From DATDAH01 sp963845425 (lineage in GTDB: Bacteria; Actinomycetota; Acidimicrobiia; Acidimicrobiales; DATDAH01): a DNA stretch of 64,000 nt. The stretch covers positions 1 through 64,000 of the forward strand of contig CAWJSC010000001.1 of assembly GCA_963845425.1 (NCBI GenBank), written 5' to 3'. Shown piece by piece: positions 50,453 to 60,618 of the stretch. The position numbers and the translations under genes were made by a program. Each line of letters opens with the position of its first letter. The first letter of the stretch is position 1. The notes beneath the pieces were generated by a model. That model made no database searches and had not been told where the DNA came from. It saw only the letters and a program-made list of their open reading frames with translations.

Positions 50453-53409
50453 ATGCGGGCCCCCTCGGACATGCCCCCTCCGCGCCGTCCACGGAAGCGA
50501 CGTCTGTCGCCCCGGGGCCGCGTCATCCTCGTCCTCGTCGCCGTCGGCCTCTTCGTGCTGGTCACGTCGCTGCGCGGTATCGCCGGCTTCTACACGGACT
50601 ACCTGTGGTTCGAGGCCCTGGGCAAGGAGGACACGTTCCGCACGATCCTCGGGGCCAAGCTCAGCCTGGCCGTGATCTTCATCGGGGTCTTCTTCGCCCT
50701 CTGCTACGTCAACCTGGTCATCGCCGACCGCCTGGCGCCCCGCTTCCGGCCCATGGGCCCCGAGGAGGAGCTCCTGCGCCGCTACCACGAGATCGTGGAC
50801 GAGCGCTCGGGTTGGGTCCGGGCCGGGGTGTGCCTCCTGTTCGCCCTCATCGCCGGCGCGGGCGTCTCGAGCCAGTGGAACTCCTGGCTCCTGTTCACCA
50901 ATCGGGTCGATTTCGGCATCCAGGACCCACAGTTCAACACCGACATCGGGTTCTACGTCTTCCAGCTCCCCTTCCTGTCCTTCGTGGTCTCCTGGCTGTT
51001 CGCCGCCCTGGCGATCATCCTGATCGTCACCACCGTGGCCCACTATCTCAACGGCGGCATCCGCGTGCAGAACCCCGGGCCCCGGGTCACGCCGCAGGTG
51101 AAGGCCCACCTGTCGGTGCTGCTCGCGCTCCTGGCCGTGGTCAAGATCGCCGACTACTGGCTGCAGCGCTACGAGCTGACCCTCTCCACCCGCGGGACGG
51201 TCGACGGTGCGCTCTACACCGACGTGAAGGCGCAGCTGCCGGCGACCTACCTGCTGCTGATGATCGCCGCGCTGTCGGTCGTCCTGCTGATCGTCAACAT
51301 CTGGCGCCGCGGCTGGGTGCTGCCGGTGCTGGCCGTCGGGCTGTGGGGCTTCGTGGCCGTCGTGGTCGGGGGCATCTACCCGTCGGTCATCCAGAACCTC
51401 CGGGTGGAGCCCGCCGAGTCGTCCCGGGAGGCCCCCTACATCGAGCGCAACATCGAGGCGACCCGCACCGCGATGGGACTGGCCTCGGTGAGCACCCGGC
51501 CCTTCGACTACAACGAGGACCTCACCGGAGCGCAACTGCTCGACAACGAGGAGACGGTGCGCAACATCCGGCTCCTGGACCCGGGCGTGGTCACCGACAC
51601 CTATCAGAACCTCCAGGCCGAGCGGCCCTTCTACCGCCTCAACGACCTGGACGTGGATCGCTATGAGATCGACGGCGAGACCACCCAGGTCGTGATCTCG
51701 GCCCGGGAGCTGAGCACCTCGGGCATCCCCCAGCAGTCCTGGGAGGGCCAGCGGGTGGCGTTCACCCACGGCTACGGCGCCGCAGTGGCGCCGGCCAACG
51801 CCGTGACCTCGGAGGGTCGTCCCGACTTCGTCGTCGGCGACATCCCGGTCGCCAGTGACGACGACACCTTCGCCATCGACCAGGCCGGCATCTACGTGGG
51901 TGAGGACCTCGACGGCTACTCCATCGTCGGGGCCACCCGCGACGAGATCAACTACCAGACCGCCGGGGGCGAGACCGTCACCAGCCGCTACGACGGCGAG
52001 GGCGGGGTGGCCATGAGCTCGTTCGTCCGCCAGGCGGCCTTCGCCCTGCGCTTCGGTGAGCTGGAGCCACTCATCTCCAACTTCGTCACCGACGAGAGTC
52101 GGATCATCTACATCCGTGACGTCCAGGAGCGGGTGGCGGTCCTCGCCCCCTTCCTGCACTGGGACGCCGACCCCTACCCGGTCATCCTCGACGGTCGGAT
52201 CCAGTACGTGCTCGACGCGTACACGACCACGTCGATGTACCCCTACGCCCAGCGGGCCGACACCGATCAGCTGCCGGCGGGCAGCGGCCTCGACCACGCC
52301 TTCAACTACGCCCGCAACTCGGTGAAGGCCGTGGTCGACACCTACGACGGGACCGTGGACCTGTACATCGTCGACGAGGAGGATCCCATCGCCGCGGCCT
52401 ACGACGCCGCCTTCCCGGACCTGTTCTCCCCACTGGAGGACATGCCCGTGGAGATGCGGGACCATCTCCGTTACCCCGAGGACCTCTTCCGGGTGCAGAC
52501 CAACGTCTGGGGCCGCTATCACATCGACGGCGCCCAGAACTTCTACGAGCAGGCCGGCGGCTGGGTGGTGGCCCAGGACCCGGGCACGGGGACGACGGCC
52601 GGCCAGGTCACCCAGACCACCAACGCCGACACCGGCGAGGTCGAGGCGACCCGGGAGCGGCGCATCGACCCGCAGTACCTGCTCATGCGCCTGCCTGACG
52701 AGGAACAGGAGGACTTCCTGATCCTGCGGTCGTTCGTGCCCAACGCGGGCGACACGGAGCGGCGGGAGCTGACGGCCTTCATGGTGGCCAAGAGTGACCC
52801 GGACAACTACGGGGAGATCGAGGTCTTCGAGATGCAGAGCTCCGACATCGCCGGGCCGGCGATCGTCAGCTCGAACATCCAGAGCGACGAGCGGATCGCC
52901 AGCGAGATCACCCTGCTGGACCAGCAGGGCTCTCAGGTGGTCCAGGGCAACCTGCTCCTGATCCCGGTCGAGCAGTCGATCCTCTACGTCCGGCCCCTCT
53001 ACACCCAGGCCGAGAGCGAGACCGCGGTCCCCCTCCTGCGCAAGGTGATCGTGGCCTTCGGTGACGAGATCGTGATGCGAGACACGCTTCGCGAGGCGCT
53101 CATCGAGATCTTCGGTGACGCACCCGAGACCCTCGAGGATGCCTCCCCGGATCCCGGCGACGAGGAGATCCCGCCCGACGGTGAGACACCGCCGGAAGAG
53201 GAGCCCGACCCCGCCCAGCAGGTGGCCCTGCTCCTGGCTGAGGCCGAGAACCTCTTCACCCAGGCCGACCTCGCGCTCGCCGAGGGCGAGCTGGGGCGGT
53301 ACCAGCGCCTGATCGAGCAGGCCCAGGCCCTGATCGCCGAGGCGCTCGACCTGAGCCTGGGCGGCGAGACGCGCCGACCACCACGACCGTGCCACCGGAC
53401 GAAGCCTGA
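50453..53409 (+). CDS. UPF0182 family membrane protein
   Basis: A large membrane protein, about 985 residues after correction, typical of actinobacteria. Seven membrane segments lie in the first third, with landmarks FYTDYLWFEALG, WLLFTNRVDFGIQDPQF and DIGFYVFQLPFLSF. A long extracytoplasmic domain follows, carrying IYPSVIQNLRVEPAE, APYIERNIEATRTAMGL and LTAFMVAKSDPDNYGEI. It ends in a Glu-rich coiled tail. Function unknown. Near 53370 one base appears to be missing; in the corrected frame the protein ends TTTTVPPDEA with a stop at 53407-53409. In the given sequence it reads into msrA instead. Confidence 0.9.
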
Positions 53410-53446
53410 GGGGAACGTTCGCGCCCTGACGGGCGTTGACCCGTTC

Positions 53447-54100
53447 ATGCTCTTCGGATCCAAGAAGGACCAGCTCGTCACCGCCGAGGAGGCCCTGCCT
53501 GGCCGCCCCGAACCGCTGTGGGTCCCGCCCCGCCACTTCGTCAACGGCACCTCGATCGTGCCCCCGTTCCCCGAGGGCAGCGAGCAGCTCGTCGTCGCCA
53601 TGGGGTGCTTCTGGGGAGCCGAGCGCGTCTTCTGGCAGACCCCCGGGGTCCTGACCACGGCGGTCGGCTACGCCGGGGGCGTCACGCCGAACCCCACCTA
53701 CGAGGAGGTCTGCTCCGGCCTGACCGGGCACACCGAGGTCGTGCTGGTGGTCTTCGACCCGTCGCTGGTCAGCCGTGAGGCCCTGCTCAAGGTCTTCTGG
53801 GAGGGTCACGACCCCACCCAGGGCATGCGCCAGGGCAACGACCGGGGCACCCAGTACCGCTCCGCGGTCTACACGGCCGACGCCGCGCAACAGGCGGCGG
53901 CCGAGTCGTCCCGGGACAAGTTCCAGGCGGTGCTCACCGAGGCCGGCTTCGGGGAGATCACCACCGAGATCCGCCGGGCCGAGGCGTTCTACTACGCCGA
54001 GGACTACCACCAGCAGTACCTGGCCAAGGTACCGAACGGCTACTGCGGCCTGGGCGGCACCGGGGTGAGTTGCCCGGTGGGGGTGGCCTCCGCGGACTGA
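53447..54100 (+). CDS. msrA: Peptide methionine-S-sulfoxide reductase MsrA
   Basis: A 217-residue enzyme that reduces methionine-S-sulfoxide. The catalytic Cys54 is in MGCFWGAE. Other motifs are TAVGYAGG, GHTEVVLVVFDP, GTQYRSAVY and YYAEDYHQQYL. A C-terminal resolving Cys region (NGYCGLGGTGVSC) is present. The ATG at 53447 begins MLFGSKKDQLV, typical of actinobacterial MsrA. The reading frame is continuous with the UPF0182 gene, but I regard that as an indel artefact. Confidence 0.93.
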   Translation: MLFGSKKDQLVTAEEALPGRPEPLWVPPRHFVNGTSIVPPFPEGSEQLVVAMGCFWGAERVFWQTPGVLTTAVGYAGGVTPNPTYEEVCSGLTGHTEVVLVVFDPSLVSREALLKVFWEGHDPTQGMRQGNDRGTQYRSAVYTADAAQQAAAESSRDKFQAVLTEAGFGEITTEIRRAEAFYYAEDYHQQYLAKVPNGYCGLGGTGVSCPVGVASAD

Positions 54101-54115
54101 CGGGTACCGCCGGGC

Positions 54116-55570
54116 TCAGTTCAGCATCTGGGGCAGGCCGACCGGCTGGAGTCCCCGGGCACGGACGCCGCGGATGATCGCCTCCAGGGCCTGCGCCGTG
54201 TGTGGCGTGGTGTGCAGGAGGATGATCGAGCCGGCCTTGGCGCCGCTCAGGACCCGGCTGATGACGGTGCCCGCGTCGTTGACATCCCAGTCCCGGGGGT
54301 CGATGTCCCAGAGAACCGTGTAGGCGAAGGACGCCCGCCCGGCCGCGGCGAGGACCTCGGTGTCATAGGAGCCGTAGGGCGGCCGCAAGAAGGGTGCCGG
54401 GGTCGAGCGGGCCACGTCCCACCAGGCTGCCTCGTCACCGAGGAGGCGGTACAGGGCTCCGCCGAAGCCCACCGTGGCGAGGTCCGCGTGATCAGTGCTG
54501 TGGCTGCCGATGCTCACCCGGTCGGTGGCCACCGTGCGGCGGGCCACGTCGGCGAACCGGCGCACGTACTGCCCGTTGCAGAAGAAGGTGGCGCCGGCGT
54601 CCAGGCGATCGAGCGTGCTGAGCATGGATGACCAGGCAGTGCGGTCGTAGCAGTCGTCGATGGTGATGGCCACCCGGCGCCCGGCCCCCGCCACCTGGTG
54701 CAGGACCCGGGTCTGCACGACCCGGTGGACCCGGAACGGGACGGAGCGCCGGCGGGTGTTACCGGCCGCGTCGCGGACGACGACCTCGGCCTCGTAGAGC
54801 CCGATGGGGAGGGTCTGGCTCCTGGCGTCGGGGTGCCAGCTGATCGTGTGGGTGCTGGCCGGGCGGCTGTGGGGCGGTGACTGGTCGACGACCCGCCCAT
54901 CCCGCAGCACGCGGGTCCACATCGTCAGTGGGCGGGACGGGTCCGACACCGAGAAGTGCTGGGTCAGGGCGCCCTGGCCGGTCCAGGGCTCCGGGGACAC
55001 CCCGCCCGCCCGCAGGGCCGGCGCCCGCGTGTCGACCACGACCGTACGGCTGGCGGTGGCGGTGTTGGTCGCGAGGTCGACGGCCTCGACGTCGATCACC
55101 ATGCGCCCGTTCCCGGCCGTGGCCCAGGTGGCGTCGCCTCGCCGGAGGCGGCCGAGCCACACCAGGGATTCGGTCCCCGGCCCGGTGGGCTGGTCAGCGG
55201 CCAGAGCGGCGCGCCCCCCGCCGATGGGGTTGTGCACGGTGGCTGACAGGGCCACGGCCTCGTCCACCGTCACCTGGACGGTCAGTCGGTCCAGGCGTCC
55301 GTCGCCGTTCGGGCTGATCACCGGTGAGCTCAGGGCCACTCCCAGGACCGGCGGTGTGGTGTCCACCGATGCGGCGTCGGTGGTCGGTGACGGGGTGGTC
55401 GGTGACGGGGTGGTCGGTGACGGGGTGGTCGGTGACGGGGTGGTCGCGGGGGCGACGACAGTCGTGTCCACCGCGGGTGTCGGTTCGGTGGCGTCCGCCC
55501 CCGGTGTGACCACCAGCACCGCCAGGCCGGTCACTGCCGCGAGGGCCGCCCCCCAGATCCGTTGCTGCAT
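54116..55570 (-). CDS. Secreted polysaccharide deacetylase
   Basis: About 484 residues. The signal peptide (MQQRIWGAALAAVTGLAVLV) is followed by a Thr/Pro/Ser repeat linker, an Ig-like/FlgD-like domain (SSPVISPNGDGRLDRLTVQV), and a C-terminal NodB domain from about residue 290. The NodB metal site is TIDDCYD (first Asp pair), HSTDH and RPPYGSYD, so it should be an active de-N-acetylase of peptidoglycan or another polymer. The ATG at 55570 is chosen because the signal peptide starts there; the frame is open to 55654. Confidence 0.85.
   Translation of the reverse strand: MQQRIWGAALAAVTGLAVLVVTPGADATEPTPAVDTTVVAPATTPSPTTPSPTTPSPTTPSPTTDAASVDTTPPVLGVALSSPVISPNGDGRLDRLTVQVTVDEAVALSATVHNPIGGGRAALAADQPTGPGTESLVWLGRLRRGDATWATAGNGRMVIDVEAVDLATNTATASRTVVVDTRAPALRAGGVSPEPWTGQGALTQHFSVSDPSRPLTMWTRVLRDGRVVDQSPPHSRPASTHTISWHPDARSQTLPIGLYEAEVVVRDAAGNTRRRSVPFRVHRVVQTRVLHQVAGAGRRVAITIDDCYDRTAWSSMLSTLDRLDAGATFFCNGQYVRRFADVARRTVATDRVSIGSHSTDHADLATVGFGGALYRLLGDEAAWWDVARSTPAPFLRPPYGSYDTEVLAAAGRASFAYTVLWDIDPRDWDVNDAGTVISRVLSGAKAGSIILLHTTPHTAQALEAIIRGVRARGLQPVGLPQMLN
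55382..55441 (-). repeat. Four 15-bp tandem repeats coding a Pro/Ser/Thr linker
   Basis: Four exact head-to-tail copies of a 15-bp unit (plus strand GGTCGGTGACGGGGT) encode TPSPT-type repeats between the signal peptide and the folded part of the deacetylase. The exact identity suggests recent expansion. Confidence 0.9.
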
Positions 55571-55705
55571 CCCCGTACTCCCGCCGTACCGAGCGCTCAG
55601 TGTGACAGGTTTCCCCACTCTCTGTCCCATCGCGCCTCGACTGTTCCGACGCACGACTTCGGTGCTATGACCCCGGGATCAGGCGCCGGAACAGGAGCGG
55701 TCGAC

Positions 55706-56716
55706 GTGAAGTTGGGGATGACGTGGGGGTACTGGGGACAACTGCCGCCGGCGGACATCGGCGGGGTCAGCCAGGAGGCCGAGCGGCTGGGCTTCGACTC
55801 GATCTGGACCGCCGAGGCCTGGGGATCGGACGCCTTCACGCCGCTGGCCTGGATCGCGGCCCACACCGAGCGGGTCCGCCTGGGCACCGCCGTGGCGCAG
55901 TTGGCGGCCCGCACGCCGACGGCCACCGCCATGCACGCCATCACGCTGGACCACTTGTCCGACGGCCGGCTCATCCTTGGCCTGGGGGTGTCGGGCCCGC
56001 AGGTGGTGGAGGGCTGGTACGGGCGCCCGTCCAACAAGCCTCTCGCCCGCACCCGGGAGTACGTGGAGATCATCCGGCGGGCCGTCGCCCGTGAGGCCCC
56101 GGTCGAGTTCGACGGTGAGTTCTACCAGCACCCCTACACCGGTGAGGGTTCGGGGGGCCTGGGCAAGGCGCTCAAGGCCATCACCCACCCGCGGCGCCGG
56201 GAGATCCCCATCTTCCTCGGCGCCGAGGGCCCCAAGAACGTGACCCAGACGGCCGAGATCGCCGACGGGTGGCTGCCGCTCTACTACTCGCCCTACCGCC
56301 AGGAGGTCTATGCGGACCAGTTGGCGGGGGCCAAGGAGGGCTTCGAGATCACGGCCATGGCCACCCTGGTGGTGACCGACGACATCGAAGCCGGCCTGGC
56401 GCCGGTGAAGGCCATGCTCGGCTTCTACATCGGTGGGATGGGGGCCAAGGGCCAGAACTACCACACCAAGCTGATGCAGCGGATGGGCTTCGAAGCCGAA
56501 GCCTTGAAGGTCCAGGAGTTGTTCTTCGATGGCAAGCGGGAGGAGGCCGTCGCCGCCGTCCCCAGCGACTTCGCGGATGAGATCAGCCTGGTCGGCCCCA
56601 TCGAGCGCATCCGGGACCGCGTCGCGGCCTGGGAGGACAGCCCGGTGACCACGATCCTGGTCCACGGCGGTCACGTCCCGGCGCTGCGCCAGGCCGCCGA
56701 AGCGATCCTCGGGTGA
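55706..56716 (+). CDS. F420-dependent LLM-class oxidoreductase
   Basis: A 336-residue luciferase-like monooxygenase-family protein. The N-terminal TIM-barrel start is KLGMTWGYWGQLPP, then SIWTAEAWGSDAFTPL, RLGTAVAQLAARTPT and LILGLGVSGPQVVEGW. These match the actinobacterial F420-binding branch. It would transfer hydride between F420 and an unknown substrate, possibly a lipid. GTG 55706 follows ACAGGAG. The upstream minus-strand deacetylase is divergent. Confidence 0.88.
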   Translation: MKLGMTWGYWGQLPPADIGGVSQEAERLGFDSIWTAEAWGSDAFTPLAWIAAHTERVRLGTAVAQLAARTPTATAMHAITLDHLSDGRLILGLGVSGPQVVEGWYGRPSNKPLARTREYVEIIRRAVAREAPVEFDGEFYQHPYTGEGSGGLGKALKAITHPRRREIPIFLGAEGPKNVTQTAEIADGWLPLYYSPYRQEVYADQLAGAKEGFEITAMATLVVTDDIEAGLAPVKAMLGFYIGGMGAKGQNYHTKLMQRMGFEAEALKVQELFFDGKREEAVAAVPSDFADEISLVGPIERIRDRVAAWEDSPVTTILVHGGHVPALRQAAEAILG

Positions 56717-56718
56717 GG

Positions 56719-58065
56719 TCAGACGGCTCTGAACGCTCGGAGATCGGTGGCCGTGCGGCCGCGGAGGGACTCGACGATGCGAACGGTGGCCCGGCCCACC
56801 GGCTCGAGGCTGTCGACGTGGACCTTGTCGAGCGTGTCGGCTGAGTCGAACAGGTACATCGGGGCGGTCAGGAAGTTCACCAGCGGGACGCCGGCGAGGT
56901 GGAAGAAGCCGCCATCGGTCGTGGGCTGGGGTCCGAACACGTCCGGGGGCAGGACGAAGGACCGGCCCAGGTCTTCGGCCTCCAGCGCCGATTGCACCGC
57001 CTCCTCCAGGCCGAGCTCCCGGCTGGTGAACCACCACCGGACCTCCGGGGCGCCGGTCGGCTCCAGGCCACCCGCCCCGTCACTGCGGGTCTCGTTGGCC
57101 GTGTGCTCCAGGTGGACCTCCAGCACGACGTCGTCGAGGAGGTCGGCATGGTCGGCGATGAAGGCCCGGGTACCGGTGCCGTGGACCATGTGCCCCGTGG
57201 TCAGCAGGAACAGCAGGTTGTGGGGCCGTTCCTCGGCGGGCACCGAGGCCCAGTGGGCGACCTGGGCCAGCACCATGGCGATGCCGCTGCCGTCCTCGAC
57301 AGCCGACGCCCAAGGGGCGTCGTGGTGGGAGGCGATGATCACCCACTCGTCGGAGGCCCCAGGCAGGGCCCCGACCACATTGTGGGCCACGACCTCGTCC
57401 CGTCGGGCGTCGATGTCGAGCCGGCCGGTGACCGGTCCGGCATCGAGGAGCGCGGTCAACGAGGCCCCCGCGGCCGGGCTCAGCCAGAGCGCGGCGACGT
57501 CACGCTCCTCGCCGTCGTAGGGGACGTAGTAGTCGCAGGTCTCCCACGGCAGCTCGAGCAGACCGACGAACCCGGCCGCCCCGCCGGCAATGGCCGGCTC
57601 GGCCACATCCTGGAAGCGGGGGCCGAACGGCAGCGTCTGGACCAGGTCGACGAACTCGCCGTCGGGATCGTGCCGGGACGTGGCCAGCCGCGCCAGGAGC
57701 GACTGGGGCAGCTCGCTCAGCGCCAGGGCCTCGACGGCGATGGCCCCGGTGGCGTCGTCGCCCTCGGCGAAGCGCACCAGCGGGGCTAGGAGGCCGTCGG
57801 CGCCGGTGGTGTGGGGGAGGGCGAGCCCGTCGAGGACCATCGACTGCTCCGGTGCCCCCGTCGGCCACGCGGTCAGCCGGGCGTGGTCGGACTGCCAGTA
57901 AGGAAGGGGAACCGGCTCCCGCCGGACGTCGTCGAGGCCGAGTTCCAGGAACCGGGCCTCACACCACTGGGCCACGGCCTCGTCGGCCGGGGACCCGGGG
58001 CGGCGGATCCCGAAGGCCAGGACCTCCTCGATCCAGGCCATCTGGCGGTCCGCGGGAGGGATCAT
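56719..58065 (-). CDS. M28-like zinc metallopeptidase
   Basis: A 448-residue cytoplasmic protein. The predicted metal-binding pieces of M28 aminopeptidases are present: ASHHDAPWAS (His, Asp), VEDGSGIAMVLA (bridging Asp), and a later EHTAN and FFHLAGVP. A PA-like insert lies in the middle (PAIAGGAAGFVGL). No signal peptide is seen. The ATG at 58065 is 4 nt after the stop of the hydroxyacid dehydrogenase, and CTGGAG lies upstream, so the two form one operon. The substrate is unknown. Confidence 0.8.
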   Translation of the reverse strand: MIPPADRQMAWIEEVLAFGIRRPGSPADEAVAQWCEARFLELGLDDVRREPVPLPYWQSDHARLTAWPTGAPEQSMVLDGLALPHTTGADGLLAPLVRFAEGDDATGAIAVEALALSELPQSLLARLATSRHDPDGEFVDLVQTLPFGPRFQDVAEPAIAGGAAGFVGLLELPWETCDYYVPYDGEERDVAALWLSPAAGASLTALLDAGPVTGRLDIDARRDEVVAHNVVGALPGASDEWVIIASHHDAPWASAVEDGSGIAMVLAQVAHWASVPAEERPHNLLFLLTTGHMVHGTGTRAFIADHADLLDDVVLEVHLEHTANETRSDGAGGLEPTGAPEVRWWFTSRELGLEEAVQSALEAEDLGRSFVLPPDVFGPQPTTDGGFFHLAGVPLVNFLTAPMYLFDSADTLDKVHVDSLEPVGRATVRIVESLRGRTATDLRAFRAV

Positions 58066-58069
58066 CGCT

Positions 58070-59278
58070 CTACTCCAGCAGGTCTCGGGTGATCTCGTCG
58101 ACGGTCGTGGCGCCGACGAGGGCCATGGTCCTCCGCACGCCGGCGTCGAGGAGGCCGAGCATGTGGTCCACGCCCCGCTCGCCGCCGGCGCCCAAGGCGT
58201 AGAAGTGCACCCGACCGGCCATGACCGCTCGCGCCCCGAGGGCCACGGCCTTCACCACGTCGCTGCCCCGGCGCACGCCGCCGTCACAGATGACCTCGAG
58301 GCGGTCGCCGACGGCCTGCACCACCGGCTCGACGAGGTCGAGGGTGGCCGGGGCCGTGTCGAGCTGGCGGCCGCCGTGGTTGGACAGCGCGACGGCCTCG
58401 ATGCCCATCGACGCCGCGATCTCGGCGTCGGCCACGGTCTGGATGCCCTTGATGACCAGGGGGCCGTCCCAGACGGACCGGAGCCACTCGATGTCGTCCC
58501 AGGACAACGAGGGATCGAACTGGCCGTTGATGTAGTCGGCCAGCGACACGGCGTCGGACCCGTCGCCGACGTCCTTGCCGGCCACGTTGGCGAAGACGAT
58601 GGGCTCGGCGCGGACGAAGGCCCAGGTCCAACCGGGGTGCAGCGCACCGTCGACGATGGTGCCCAGGCCGATCTTCGGGGGAAGGGTGAAGCCGCGCCGG
58701 ATGTCGCGCTCACGGCGGCCGAGCACGGCGGTGTCGACGGTGAGGGTGATGGCCTCGTAGCCCGCCGCCTTGGTCCGCTCCACCAGCTCGAGGGTCAGGC
58801 CCCGGTCCCGGAAGACGTAGAGCTGGAACCACTTCGGCCCGTGGTTGACCGCGGCGATCTCCTCGATGGAGCGGGTGCCGATGGTCGACAGGGTGAAGGG
58901 GACGCCGAACTTGTCCGCCGCCCGGGCCACGGCCAGCTCCCCCTGGGGATCCGCGATGCGGGCGAAGCCCGTGGGGGCCAGGACGAGGGGGAGCGGGACC
59001 CGTTTGCCGAGGAGGGTGGTGGACGGATCGACCGCGCTCACGTCCCGGAGGACCCGGGGCCGGAACGTGCGCCGGCGGTACGCCTCGGTGTTGGCCCCGT
59101 AGGTCCGCTCGTCCTCGGCGGCCCCGTCGATGTAGTCGAAGACCCCGTGGGGGAGACGGCGCTCGGCGATGCGGCGGAGGTCGCCCACGTCGGCCGCCTT
59201 GGCCAGCCGTCTCTCGACGGGGTCGAACTCGAGGGGCTTGAACCGGATGACCGATTTCAGGGTCTGGTACACGCCCAT
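58070..59278 (-). CDS. FMN-dependent alpha-hydroxyacid dehydrogenase/oxidase (LldD-like)
   Basis: A 402-residue TIM-barrel flavoprotein. Conserved pieces are APTGFARIADPQGELA, YEAITLTVDTAVLG with the flavin-contacting residues, LVIKGIQTVADAE and ALSNHGGRQLDTAP with the catalytic His. The FMN phosphate site is CDGGVRRGSDVVKA. The family includes L-lactate dehydrogenase and, in mycofactocin clusters, MftD. No other mycofactocin gene is here, so lactate or another 2-hydroxyacid is the default substrate. ATG 59278 or the preceding GTG could start it. Confidence 0.88.
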   Translation of the reverse strand: MGVYQTLKSVIRFKPLEFDPVERRLAKAADVGDLRRIAERRLPHGVFDYIDGAAEDERTYGANTEAYRRRTFRPRVLRDVSAVDPSTTLLGKRVPLPLVLAPTGFARIADPQGELAVARAADKFGVPFTLSTIGTRSIEEIAAVNHGPKWFQLYVFRDRGLTLELVERTKAAGYEAITLTVDTAVLGRRERDIRRGFTLPPKIGLGTIVDGALHPGWTWAFVRAEPIVFANVAGKDVGDGSDAVSLADYINGQFDPSLSWDDIEWLRSVWDGPLVIKGIQTVADAEIAASMGIEAVALSNHGGRQLDTAPATLDLVEPVVQAVGDRLEVICDGGVRRGSDVVKAVALGARAVMAGRVHFYALGAGGERGVDHMLGLLDAGVRRTMALVGATTVDEITRDLLE

Positions 59279-59445
59279 CACATCGGTCGGGCCCTGCGGC
59301 CCTCCGGGCTCCGCCCATCGTGGCCCTCGACCAGCACCGGCATGGCCCGAGGGTACCCACCGGCCCGCTGGCGGCCCGAACGGTGCCGTGCCGCCCGCGG
59401 TGGCGGCGTCACCGGGCGATCGTCACCGCGGGGCAGACTGGCGCC

Positions 59446-60606
59446 ATGCAGGACGGACGGCCGAGCATCGATCTCTGTGACCCCGCGTTCTACCGGAGCG
59501 CGGGGATGCACGACGCGTTCACCTGGATGCGGGCCAACGAGCCCGTCTACCGGGACGAGGGAAACGGCCTGTGGGCCGTCAGCCGCCACGCCGACCTGCT
59601 CGACGTCGAGCGGCGGTCCGACGTGTTCGTGTCGGGCCGCGGCTACCGGCGCAACTGGGAGCCGACCGAGAACAACATGATCGCCTCGGACGACCCGGCC
59701 CACCAGGAGCAGCGGCGCCTGGTGTCCCGGGGGTTCACGCCCAAGGCGGTGCGGCGTCACGAGGACGTGCTCGAGGCGCTGATCGCCGAACTGCTCGACC
59801 CCATCGACGGCGAGGTCGAGATCGTCGAGGCCCTCGCCGCCCAGCTGCCGGCCCGGATGACCGCCCGCCTCCTGGGCTTCCCCGAGGAGAACTGGCACCA
59901 GGTGAAGCGCTGGTCCGAGGCCCTGATGCGCCTGGACACCGCGCTCGAGGACCCCGAGATCGAGATCGGCGTCGGCACCGCCTGCATGGAGTTCAACATG
60001 CAGCTCATGGAGATGGTCCCGGCCCGGCGGGAGTGCCCGGCCGACGACCTGGTCTCGGCCTGGGCCAACGCCTACGAGCACGACAGGGTGTTCAACGAGA
60101 CGGGCCTGTTCATCGCCGGCGGGGCCGAGACCACGCGCACTGCCATTGCCCACGGCCTGCGAGCCTTCGCCGACCACCCGGGTCAATGGGAGCGCCTGCG
60201 GGCCGAGCCCGAGCTGGTCCCCTCCGCCGTCGACGAGGTCATCCGCTGGGTGACCCCACTCAACAACTTCTTCCGCACCGCGGTCCGGGAGGCGACCATC
60301 GGGGAGCAGGTCGTCGCCGAAGACGACCGGGTGATCCTCCTCTACCCCTCGGCCAACCGGGACGAGGCGGTGTTCGACGAGCCCTTCACCTTCGACATCA
60401 CCCGCCGACCCAACCCGCACGTCGCCTTCGGCTACGGCACCCACTTCTGCGTGGGGGCCAACTTCGCCAAGTACGAGTTGGGCCTGCTCTTCGCCGAGAT
60501 GACCCGGCGCTTCACCCCGCCCGAGGTCGTCACCGAGCCCGACGTCGAGCCCAACATCTTCGCCCGGGCCGTTCGGAGCTTCGACGTGCGGCTCACCCGT
60601 CGCTGA
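59446..60606 (+). CDS. Cytochrome P450
   Basis: A 386-residue soluble P450. The I-helix oxygen-binding region is AGGAETTRTAI, the K-helix pair is DEVIRWV, and the heme loop is FGYGTHFCVGANFA with Cys335 as the thiolate ligand. It resembles actinobacterial CYP families that oxidise sterols, fatty acids or alkyl substrates. The start codon lies 6 nt after CAGACT. The neighbouring redox and CoA-ligase genes suggest lipid or xenobiotic degradation. No ferredoxin or ferredoxin reductase is adjacent. Confidence 0.93.
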   Translation: MQDGRPSIDLCDPAFYRSAGMHDAFTWMRANEPVYRDEGNGLWAVSRHADLLDVERRSDVFVSGRGYRRNWEPTENNMIASDDPAHQEQRRLVSRGFTPKAVRRHEDVLEALIAELLDPIDGEVEIVEALAAQLPARMTARLLGFPEENWHQVKRWSEALMRLDTALEDPEIEIGVGTACMEFNMQLMEMVPARRECPADDLVSAWANAYEHDRVFNETGLFIAGGAETTRTAIAHGLRAFADHPGQWERLRAEPELVPSAVDEVIRWVTPLNNFFRTAVREATIGEQVVAEDDRVILLYPSANRDEAVFDEPFTFDITRRPNPHVAFGYGTHFCVGANFAKYELGLLFAEMTRRFTPPEVVTEPDVEPNIFARAVRSFDVRLTRR

Positions 60607-60618
60607 GGTGTGGAACCG

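Noticed and set aside
50435..54010. Very long minus-strand open frame opposite UPF0182/MsrA
   Set aside because: High GC leaves antisense frames open. The translation is a Val/Gly/His/Asp-rich mix with no domain, whereas the plus strand carries clear families.
50453..54100. UPF0182-MsrA fusion protein
   Set aside because: One missing base near 53370 restores a natural UPF0182 end (TTTTVPPDEA, stop 53407-53409), and MsrA has its own good ATG at 53447.
55382..55441. Possible CRISPR-like array
   Set aside because: The 15-bp units are directly adjacent with no spacers and encode an in-frame Pro/Ser/Thr linker.
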